The notes beneath the pieces were generated by a model that was not told the DNA's origin, ran no database searches, and saw only the letters and a program-made list of their open reading frames with translations. DNA of 64,000 bases, taken from positions 186,001-250,000 of the forward strand of contig NZ_SLUQ01000007.1 of the NCBI RefSeq assembly GCF_004345245.1, in the 5' to 3' direction. A program made the position numbers and the translations under genes. Origin of the DNA: Rhizobium sp. BK251 (lineage in GTDB: Bacteria > Pseudomonadota > Alphaproteobacteria > Rhizobiales > Rhizobiaceae). Of this stretch, positions 16,259 through 23,680 are shown in pieces (position 1 is the first letter of the stretch; each line of letters starts with the position of its first letter).

Positions 16259-18415
16259 ATGCCCGGCGTCAGCGGCAATCAACAGGATGTGGACATCGAT
16301 CTCGGGCAGCTCGTCCGGGCGATATGGCGTCGTCGCCTGCGGATTTTCGCGGCAACGGCGGTCTGCGTCGGGCTTGCCTTCGTCGCCGCAAAGGTGCTCA
16401 CTCCGCAATATCGCAGCGAGACGCGCATTCTCATCGAGCCGCGCGCACCTGCCTTCGCCGCCACCGCAGCGGCCAGCGAACCGGGAACGGGGCCGCTGCT
16501 CGACGAGCTCAACATCGCGAGCCAGGTACAGATCCTTCAGTCGGCCGACCTCATCAAGCAGGTGATCGGCAAGCTCAAGCTTTATGATCTCCCGGAATTC
16601 GATCAGGCCAACAACGCGTCCGCCCTTTCCGATATCCTGGTTGCGCTTGGCTTGAAGAAGAGCCCGCTGGACAACGCGCCGGAGGAACGCGTCATCGACG
16701 CCTTCGTCGAGCGGCTGCAGGTCTATCAGGTCAATACGTCTCGCGTGATCGGCATCAACTTCACCTCGAGGGATCCGAAGCTCGCTGCCGCGGTGCCGAA
16801 TGCTATCGTTGATGCCTATCTCGCGATCCAGAGCGGTGCAAAGCTCGACTCCAATTCGGAGGCGACGCGGTGGCTGGAGCCCGAAATCGCGAACCTCCGC
16901 GAGAAGGTGACCGAGGCGGAGAAGAAGGTCGCCGAATATCGCGCCTCCTCCGGCCTCCTGCCGACGGGCGACACGACCACTTTTCCGGTGCGGCAGCTCG
17001 GCGATATTTCGGCCGAGCTTGCCCGCGTCCGCGGCGAGAAGGCCAATGCCGAGGCGAAGGCGAAGGCGGTGCGCGAGGCGTTGAAGTCGGGTCGGCCGAC
17101 CGACATGCTGCCCGAGGTCGTCGGCGCAGAATCGATCCAGCGGCTGAAGACCACCGAGTCGGGTCTGGAATCGCAGATATCCGACCTTTCCACGTCGATG
17201 CTCGACGGGCATCCACGGATGAAGAGCCTGCGGGCCCAACTTGCGGATATACGCGCTCAGATCAAGCGCGAGACGCAGAAGATCCTCGCCAGCCTCGAAA
17301 ACGAGGCGAGGACCGCCGATCTGCGCGAGCAGCAGCTCGTGCAGCAGTCCAATACGCTGAAGGCCAACAGCGCGCGCGCCGGTGAGGATCAGGTCGGGCT
17401 GAACGCGCTCGAACGCGAAGCTGCCGCCCAGCGCCAACTGCTCGAAACCTATCTCTCCCGCTATCGCGAGGCTGCATCGCGCTCCGACCGCAATTCCAGC
17501 CCGGCGGACGCACGCGTCGTTTCCAAGGCCGTCCTGCCGATCGATCCCTATTTCCCGAAGGTCGTGCCGATCGTGATCGTCGCGGCTGTCGCCTCCCTTG
17601 TCCTGAGTTCGGTGTTCGTCATGCTCGCCGAACTCTTCAGCGGCCGTGCCCTGCGTCCCGTGAACGAGGTTGAGATGCCGGCAAACCGGCAGGCGAGCAC
17701 TGCGGGCGAGCCTCCGCGCGATGGCGATCCGGCCGTCACTCCTGCGATGATGGAGGCGGCGGAGAGCGATCTCCACAAGGAGGGTAGCGCAATTTCGGCA
17801 GACGGGGACGGGCAGGAGGCCGATGAGGACTATTCGATCCAGTCGGTCGCGGACTACCTTGCGGAAGAAGAAGGCCGGATCGTGATTTCCGTGTCACCGA
17901 CCGGCGACAATGGTTCGACCGCCGTCGTGATGCTGGCGCGGATGAGTGCCGATGCGGGCCGCCGCGTCATTCTCGTCGACATGACCGCCTCGGCCTGCCC
18001 GACGCGGTTGATGGCGGACGACCGCGAGGCTGCGGGCATCACCGACCTGCTCTGCGGCGAGGCCGCCTTCGCCGAAACGATCCATGGCGACCGGCTTTCG
18101 GACGCACATGTTGTCCCGCAGGGGACGAGCGACGTGCGCCGTGCGATGCGCGGCATCGACCGTCTCTCGCTTATCCTCGACGCGCTTTCGTCGGCCTATG
18201 ACCTCGTGCTGGTCGAATGCGGACCCGCCGACGTGGCGAGCGTTTCGCGGCTGACGCGCGACAAGGATATCGAGGTCGTCCTGTCGATGCCGGTCATGGA
18301 CGAGGAACTCTTCGTTGCCGCAATGACCGAATTCGGCGAGGCCGGATATGACCGGTTGATCCTGATGTCCGGCGTGCGGGACGATAACGCCCAGGGCGGC
18401 CTTCGCGCCGCCTGA
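16259..18415 (+). CDS. Wzc/GumC-like polysaccharide co-polymerase with degenerate kinase domain
   Basis: A 718-aa inner-membrane protein. Residues 1-45 contain DIDLGQLVRAIWRRR and the first transmembrane helix (Wzz domain). A long periplasmic coiled-coil region (roughly 190-430, rich in Ala/Glu/Lys/Arg) follows, then DPYFPKVVPIVIVAAVASLVL as the second helix. The cytosolic tail has a BY-kinase-like fold: VILVDMTAS (Walker A') and YDLVLVECGPAD (Walker B). The P-loop reads SPTGDNGSTAVV near residue 545, where family members have G-E-G-K-S/T, so the lysine is missing. There is no Tyr cluster at the C-terminus. It probably works as a structural co-polymerase, not a kinase. ATG 16259 is preferred over a TTG 54 bp upstream. 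Confidence 0.9.
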   Translation: MPGVSGNQQDVDIDLGQLVRAIWRRRLRIFAATAVCVGLAFVAAKVLTPQYRSETRILIEPRAPAFAATAAASEPGTGPLLDELNIASQVQILQSADLIKQVIGKLKLYDLPEFDQANNASALSDILVALGLKKSPLDNAPEERVIDAFVERLQVYQVNTSRVIGINFTSRDPKLAAAVPNAIVDAYLAIQSGAKLDSNSEATRWLEPEIANLREKVTEAEKKVAEYRASSGLLPTGDTTTFPVRQLGDISAELARVRGEKANAEAKAKAVREALKSGRPTDMLPEVVGAESIQRLKTTESGLESQISDLSTSMLDGHPRMKSLRAQLADIRAQIKRETQKILASLENEARTADLREQQLVQQSNTLKANSARAGEDQVGLNALEREAAAQRQLLETYLSRYREAASRSDRNSSPADARVVSKAVLPIDPYFPKVVPIVIVAAVASLVLSSVFVMLAELFSGRALRPVNEVEMPANRQASTAGEPPRDGDPAVTPAMMEAAESDLHKEGSAISADGDGQEADEDYSIQSVADYLAEEEGRIVISVSPTGDNGSTAVVMLARMSADAGRRVILVDMTASACPTRLMADDREAAGITDLLCGEAAFAETIHGDRLSDAHVVPQGTSDVRRAMRGIDRLSLILDALSSAYDLVLVECGPADVASVSRLTRDKDIEVVLSMPVMDEELFVAAMTEFGEAGYDRLILMSGVRDDNAQGGLRAA

Positions 18416-18436
18416 TCGGTGCGGCGCTCCCTCAGG

Positions 18437-19699
18437 TCACGTCTCGGTATCTTCGCCCAAAGCTGCCGGTGCATTTCGGGAACCCGCCCGGATGCGCTGC
18501 AGAAATCCATAAAGACCGGGATGAGCCTTGATGAATATCTTGGCGCGCGTTCCCGCCCTTTGCAGAAGAGCAGCAAGCCGGCCACGGGCGGTCAGCGGCA
18601 TTGCGAGATCGTAGTGGACGGTTTCCACCGGACACCACGAACGCTTGTACGGCTGGTAGCCGATGCCGAAATCGAAGAGCGCCACGCCCTGCCCATGAAG
18701 ATGCGAAATCATCAGGTGGAAGAGCATCTCGCCGGGGCTGGTGTCCGGGACGACCGTGTCGTCGAAAGCCGAGAACTGGCAGATGACATGGTCGCCCTTG
18801 CGCGAGAGGGCAGCGACGGCTGCGATGCGACCTTCCTCAGGCGTTCCGACACGGAGCGCATGCAGGCGAAGCGGATAGGCGTCGTGGCCTGGCGTTGCTG
18901 AATCGAGCATCTGGTGAAAGAAGGCGCGGACATCGGCCTCGTCGAAGACGTCGGGAAGCCCAAGCGTCCTGAAGCGGACCGCCTTCTGCCGGAACAATAT
19001 CTCCAGCAGCGCATGCTGTTCCTGCGGCGTCGAGGCGACGACATGCTCGTATCCGCCGACGGCCTCGAAGCGCCTCTCCTGAACGCGGAACTTCTTGCGC
19101 CGTGACTTGGCATTGATCTGTTTCAGCGTTTCCTCGAAGCCCTCGAGAAGCGGCAGCTGGTAGGCCCGATTCTGGTTCGGGAAGTGGGGCAGGGCGCAGA
19201 GCGGGTTTTGCCTGCGTCTCCATTCAAGCGGCACCTTCTGCAGCAGCAGAATATCCGCCACGCCATCGAGGGCAGCGGCGATCCTGCCGGGCAGGGCGGC
19301 CAGCACCGAATGATCGGCGGCATCCAGAAAGTCGCGGTCGAACAGGCCGGTATTGATGTTGCTGTGCTCCGTCGCGATGAACCGGGCGACGCGACCTGCT
19401 CCGGTGCGGCGGACCTCCAGCGGCAGGATGAAGGCAGTGCGTTCGCCGATACGTCCCCACAGGATGGCAAGCTCGCTGCCCTGGTTCTTCGTCCAGGCCG
19501 CGCACCAGTCGTAGCCTTGATGGAGGGAGTTGCGGTCGTCCTCTTCCAGACGGCGCCACTCGGCCTCCAGCGGCTCCATGGCGCTGAGGCGGCTCAACTG
19601 GAGTTCCTCCGTCGCCTTGTTCTCGACGACGTGCAGGGGCGGCGGCTCTTTCGCCTGCCCGCCCTGCAATGGCCGGTCATCAAGTGTCTGCGTCTGCAA
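18437..19699 (-). CDS. FemAB/GNAT-type acyltransferase (BioF2-like)
   Basis: A 420-aa cytosolic protein. The middle part (LHQGYDWCAAWTKNQGSELAIL...) and the C-terminal half (INAKSRRKKFRVQERRFEAVGG ... ISHLHGQGVALFDFGIGYQPYKRSW) match the Acetyltransf_6/BioF2-like family used in exopolysaccharide and FemAB-type acyl transfer. It converges on the Wzc-like gene with only 21 bp between the stops, which ties it to that locus. Caulobacter holdfast export likewise involves a FemAB-like protein (HfsK). The start is uncertain: TTG 19699 has GGAG eight bases upstream, and GTG 19705 is also in frame. The acceptor is presumably a glycan amine or hydroxyl; this is inference. Confidence 0.8.
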   Translation of the reverse strand: MQTQTLDDRPLQGGQAKEPPPLHVVENKATEELQLSRLSAMEPLEAEWRRLEEDDRNSLHQGYDWCAAWTKNQGSELAILWGRIGERTAFILPLEVRRTGAGRVARFIATEHSNINTGLFDRDFLDAADHSVLAALPGRIAAALDGVADILLLQKVPLEWRRRQNPLCALPHFPNQNRAYQLPLLEGFEETLKQINAKSRRKKFRVQERRFEAVGGYEHVVASTPQEQHALLEILFRQKAVRFRTLGLPDVFDEADVRAFFHQMLDSATPGHDAYPLRLHALRVGTPEEGRIAAVAALSRKGDHVICQFSAFDDTVVPDTSPGEMLFHLMISHLHGQGVALFDFGIGYQPYKRSWCPVETVHYDLAMPLTARGRLAALLQRAGTRAKIFIKAHPGLYGFLQRIRAGSRNAPAALGEDTET

Positions 19700-19833
19700 G
19701 GTCACTTCTCCGCTTCGGAATTCGCGCAGGAGAGTAGTCCATGCCCGGCATAGGTTTGGTTTACCGGGCGGTTCGATATCAGCTTTTCCGAAAGTTACGG
19801 TTATCTGCCGGTTAACCGGCGCAAGTCCTTGCC

Positions 19834-20043
19834 TCAGCGCTGCTTCGGCCCGGCCATCCACTTTATGATGAGCATGGCCGGCAGGACCCAGAGCAGGCCC
19901 GTCGTGGAGAAGTAGATGAGATGCACCCACCACGGCGAAGCGCCCAGTGTCGCAACCGCTACAGTATTTGCCAGCACCGCATAGAGAAGCACGAGGACCA
20001 CGAGGAGGATCGTGCCGATGAATTTGCGAAGGCGGACAGGCAT
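19834..20043 (-). CDS. DUF2842 small membrane protein
   Basis: A 69-aa protein with two hydrophobic helices (FIGTILLVVLVLLYAVLANTVAV and FSTTGLLWVLPAMLIIKWM) and the pattern MPVRLRKFIGT ... WW.HLIYF...GLLWVLPAMLIIKWM, which is the DUF2842 signature as I know it. The function is unknown. In alphaproteobacteria it is often found near ctaA, as here, where the heme A synthase starts divergently 128 bp away. The ATG at 20043 fits the family start; an upstream extension is not conserved-looking. Confidence 0.82.
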   Translation of the reverse strand: MPVRLRKFIGTILLVVLVLLYAVLANTVAVATLGASPWWVHLIYFSTTGLLWVLPAMLIIKWMAGPKQR

Positions 20044-20171
20044 CGGATATCTTTCGAACTTGAGGTCGAGCGAGGCCCCGACGGCCCGGCGCGACGGCAT
20101 GCCGCAAAGCGGCGGGACTTGTTTTGCATGAGCCGGTAAGGCAAATCAACAGCCGCAACGAGGGAGCGGTC

Positions 20172-21275
20172 ATGACAGTCGCGAATGCCACAACGGAAAA
20201 CACGGTTCTCAGGGAAATCGCCCGCCAGGACCGCAACCGACGTGCAATCCGCATATGGCTCGGCTTCGTGCTCGTGGCGCTCTTCTGTCTGGTGCTTGTC
20301 GGCGGTGCGACGCGGCTTACCAATTCCGGACTCTCGATCACCGAATGGAAGCCGATCCATGGAGTGATACCGCCCCTGAATGCGGCGGAATGGGAGGAGG
20401 AGTTCCTGCTCTACCAGCGCATCCCGGAATACCAGCAGCTCAACAAGGACATGACCGTCGACGAGTTCAAGCAGATATTCTGGTGGGAATGGGCGCACCG
20501 GCTGATTGCGCGCGGTATCGGGGTCATCTTCGCCCTGCCGCTCCTCTTTTTCTGGCTGACGGGAAGGATCGAGCGCCGCTTGCGGCTGCCGCTCGTCGGT
20601 ATATTGGCGCTCGGCGGCTTCCAGGGTTTCGTCGGCTGGTGGATGGTTTCCTCCGGCCTTGCCGTGCGCACCGACGTCAGCCAGTATCGGCTCGCGACCC
20701 ATCTCGTCATTGCCTGCCTGATCTTCGCCGCCTGCATGTGGATCATGCGCGGCCTGACGCCGCATTCCAACGATCCGGCGCCGACGGCGGGCTCGCGGAC
20801 GATGGCTGCGACGATCGCCGTGCTTGCCCTTTTCCAGATCTATCTTGGTGCTCTCGTGGCCGGCCTCGATGCGGGCTTTTCCTACAATACCTGGCCGCTG
20901 ATGGACGGCGCCGTCGTGCCCTCCGGCCTCTTCGTGCAGCAGCCGTTCTGGATCAACCTCTTCGAGAACCCGAAAACGGTGCAGTTCGTGCACCGGCTGG
21001 GCGCCTATGTGCTTTTGGCCGTGGTGCTGATCAATATGGTGATTTCGCTACGCGCCGCGCCGCGAACGACCCATGCGCGCCGCTCCATCCTTCTCGCTCT
21101 GCTCGTCCTGGTGCAGGCCGGGCTTGGCATCACCACGCTCGTCCTGCAGGTGCCGCTTGACTGGGCTCTGCTGCATCAGGCCGGCGCGCTGGTCGTCTTC
21201 GGCTTTGCCATGGCCAATTGGCGCGCTTTCCACGGCGAGTATGCCCATGAAACCGCTCTTGACGTAAGGGACTGA
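20172..21275 (+). CDS. ctaA: Heme A synthase (COX15/CtaA type 2)
   Basis: A 367-aa inner-membrane protein that oxidises the C8 methyl of heme O to a formyl group, giving heme A for cytochrome c oxidase. It has eight transmembrane helices. The signature LVGGATRLTNSGLSITEWKP near residue 40 is nearly invariant in alphaproteobacterial CtaA. Heme-ligand histidines lie in WEWAHRLIAR, LATHLVIAC, VQFVHRLGAY and LLHQAGALV. The ATG at 20172 follows GAGGGAG. The gene stands alone and upstream of a hairpin-poor 135-bp gap. Confidence 0.96.
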   Translation: MTVANATTENTVLREIARQDRNRRAIRIWLGFVLVALFCLVLVGGATRLTNSGLSITEWKPIHGVIPPLNAAEWEEEFLLYQRIPEYQQLNKDMTVDEFKQIFWWEWAHRLIARGIGVIFALPLLFFWLTGRIERRLRLPLVGILALGGFQGFVGWWMVSSGLAVRTDVSQYRLATHLVIACLIFAACMWIMRGLTPHSNDPAPTAGSRTMAATIAVLALFQIYLGALVAGLDAGFSYNTWPLMDGAVVPSGLFVQQPFWINLFENPKTVQFVHRLGAYVLLAVVLINMVISLRAAPRTTHARRSILLALLVLVQAGLGITTLVLQVPLDWALLHQAGALVVFGFAMANWRAFHGEYAHETALDVRD

Positions 21276-21410
21276 CGTTAGGGTAATCAGAGGTGACGCG
21301 ACGCCGTTCACTCGGCCTTTCGGCCCGTGGCTTGAAAAGGTTTCGGCTGGAGCACGTGGAGTGCCTGGCAATAGGATGCGCAGCGTTCGCGCAACCTAAC
21401 TGGCCTGACG

Positions 21411-22202
21411 CTAGAAGCGGAAATTCACCCCGAGTATCGGCCCGCTCATGACGGTATCGTTGACGAAACCGTCGCTGCTGTAGTTGACGCCGAGGGCACG
21501 ATATCCGGCGACGGCCGATATATGGTCATTGAAATTGTAGCCGATGGCTCCTGCCACATCCCAGTCGATATCCGCACCACCGGCGCCGACCAATCCCCAA
21601 CCGGTCACAAAGACTTCCGGCGTTATCGAGTAGGTTCCTCTCAGGCCGCCCACGGCATCTACCCATGTGGCACTGTCGCTTCTCGACGCGCCGTCGAGAA
21701 TCCCGCCAGTCAAGGAGATCTTCGTCTCGCCGGACCAGATCCTGGCGCCGCCGACGACGTCGAGATGACCTTTCGGATCCTCGAGCACCGCGTATCCTGC
21801 GCCGAGAAACGCGGTGAAGGTCTTGGACTCCACATCGACTTCCGAGGCGATGATGCCGCGGGGCGTGGCGTCACTGGTCGACACCTTGACATAGATGACG
21901 TCGGCCAGGAGGCTGAACCGGTCGTAGCGGGCTTCGCCTGCTGCCATGAAGCCAAAGTCGAGATCCGACAGGATGTCCTTGAACTTCTCGTCCACATGGA
22001 CAGTGGGCAAACCGAACGCGCCCACGTCCCCGTTCAGACCAGCCATCCAGAAGTAAGGCGCGACGTTGAATTCCCAGCCGGGCTCCTGCTCGGCAGCCTG
22101 AGGTTGCGGGGCAAGTGCCGGCATCAGGTCGGCTGCATGGGTCGGCGCGCTCGCTGCGAGCACCAGGACGGGCAGTATGATCCGGATCGAAAAGATATGC
22201 AT
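21411..22202 (-). CDS. Outer-membrane beta-barrel protein
   Basis: A 263-aa exported protein. The N-terminal signal (IRIILPVLVLAASAPTHA-AD) is followed by a Pro/Ala/Gln-rich linker (LAPQPQAAEQEPGWEF), then alternating hydrophobic strands ending in aromatic residues (FNVAPYFWMAGLNGDVG ... FGFMAAGEARYDRFSLLADVIYV ... ISAVAGYRALGVNY). The C-terminus is GPILGVNFRF, whose terminal Phe is the usual Bam recognition signal. It looks like a porin-like or Omp25-like 8- to 12-strand barrel, and I cannot assign a substrate. It is transcribed alone, convergent with ctaA. Confidence 0.8.
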   Translation of the reverse strand: MHIFSIRIILPVLVLAASAPTHAADLMPALAPQPQAAEQEPGWEFNVAPYFWMAGLNGDVGAFGLPTVHVDEKFKDILSDLDFGFMAAGEARYDRFSLLADVIYVKVSTSDATPRGIIASEVDVESKTFTAFLGAGYAVLEDPKGHLDVVGGARIWSGETKISLTGGILDGASRSDSATWVDAVGGLRGTYSITPEVFVTGWGLVGAGGADIDWDVAGAIGYNFNDHISAVAGYRALGVNYSSDGFVNDTVMSGPILGVNFRF

Positions 22203-22606
22203 GGCAGTCCCCCACTGCGTTTGCGATCAGTTCGGCCGCCCAAAACGATGGACCTTCGCCGACTACTGCAACGGTCGGCGGGGCAGGCCGTCTTCCACTT
22301 CGACGCGAAGTGCAACGCCCGCATCCTACGCAGCAGCCAGCGGCGCGTGCAAGTGCATTACGGCAACAGCCTCCCCGTTTCGCTGCAATCCGGGGACCAG
22401 AGCCTGCCTCGCAGGCATGTTCACGGGTTTTTAATGAGATTTCCCGTACGTTAGGCGTGGGGAATTTAGGAGGATCGCACGCAAGTGGCGCGTGTTTCGG
22501 TCGCACTGCGCGAATCAGCTTTCGACGATTCCCCTCCGATGTTTCGTGCGCATCTCAATCCAACACCGTTCCTGGCAATGCCGGCGACGCTCCTATCAAG
22601 GGCACC
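22203..22606. other. 404-bp divergent intergenic region
   Basis: This separates the outer-membrane protein (minus) and the degenerate GGDEF gene (plus). An open frame runs through it in the frame of the GGDEF gene from 22310, but its sequence is Arg/Pro/Ser-rich and not protein-like, so I treat it as noncoding. No operator or RNA element was recognised. Confidence 0.5.
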
Positions 22607-23680
22607 ATGGTATCCGTGAATCCGACCCCGAATCAAAACGCCCAGCAGAGCCGCAGGGAGCTCTACTATAACGTGTTCGCCACGCTGACGCGGTTGCAGA
22701 TCGACGCATCGCCAGTCAACTACGAACTCATGTACGAGATCATCAGCGGTAACAATCCGGAACTGCGCGAGAAGTTTGCCCGCCTCGGCAAGAACATCAC
22801 GGAAGAGGATCTCGATGCCCTGGCGCGGACCTATCTGCCGCACCATTTCGGCGGCTCGGTCTTCGACCGCTCGACAAACCTGATCCAGAACGAATTGACG
22901 ACCCTGAAGGAGTCGCTGCAATCCGGACAGAACTCGCTGACGAGCTATACCAACATGCTGGGGCAGGCGAGCGGGCACATTTCTTCGATCGATCCGAGCG
23001 ACCCCAAGAAGATCCAGTCGCAGCTCCAGGCCATACAGCAGGCAACGGAGATGCAGCGCTCGAAGAGCAGCCAGATGCTGGAGACCGTCTCGACGCAGAT
23101 ATCCGCCGTTGCCGCCATTGCGAGCGACGTGGACGAATTCGAGAAGATGAAGTTCACCCATGCGGCGACGGGGCTCGGTAACCGGCGCGCTTTCAACAAG
23201 AAGATCGCCGAACTCTATATGGGCGAACGCTATCCCGAAGCGTCGCTCCTCTTTTGCAACCTTGTGGGATTGGAGCCCTTCGAGAAGAGGGAATTCCTCC
23301 AGTTAAAAGAGAGCATATTGCAGCGCATCGGCTCGATAGCTTCGCACGTGATCCAGGCAACGGATTCGGCAGCATGGCTCGACCGGCCGCAGGTCGGCAT
23401 CATTGTCCTGACGAGCGCGGAGGCGGAGATCCGCCGCATCGCCGACCAGATCCGCAACGGCTGCAGGACTGCCTTCGGCGCCCCACGGCCGGGAACGCCT
23501 GTGGTGATGCCCCGCTTCGGCTGCTGCACGACCTTCGACGCTAACAATGCCTCGGACCTGATCCGCAATGCGGAAAAGGCGCTGGAGACTGCGATCGATG
23601 CGGCGGACGAGAAGGTTGCCTTCTTCGCCGCGAAGGACGCGGGCGGCGGGCGCAAGGACTGGTCGATCTACCGCGCCTGA
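22607..23680 (+). CDS. GGDEF-like protein with lost signature motif
   Basis: A 357-aa cytosolic protein. Residues 15-80 are a helical segment (YNVFATLTRLQIDASPVNYELMYE...), residues 95-180 are coiled-coil-like, and residues 181-345 resemble a GGDEF domain: THAATGLGNRRAFNKKIAEL matches the start of that fold. At the place of the catalytic GG[DE]EF the sequence is AAWLDRPQVGIIVL (259-263 DRPQV), so diguanylate cyclase activity is not expected. It may bind a nucleotide or act by protein contact. ATG 22607 has AAGGG upstream. Its stop overlaps the convergent beta-helix gene by 13 bp. Confidence 0.82.
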   Translation: MVSVNPTPNQNAQQSRRELYYNVFATLTRLQIDASPVNYELMYEIISGNNPELREKFARLGKNITEEDLDALARTYLPHHFGGSVFDRSTNLIQNELTTLKESLQSGQNSLTSYTNMLGQASGHISSIDPSDPKKIQSQLQAIQQATEMQRSKSSQMLETVSTQISAVAAIASDVDEFEKMKFTHAATGLGNRRAFNKKIAELYMGERYPEASLLFCNLVGLEPFEKREFLQLKESILQRIGSIASHVIQATDSAAWLDRPQVGIIVLTSAEAEIRRIADQIRNGCRTAFGAPRPGTPVVMPRFGCCTTFDANNASDLIRNAEKALETAIDAADEKVAFFAAKDAGGGRKDWSIYRA

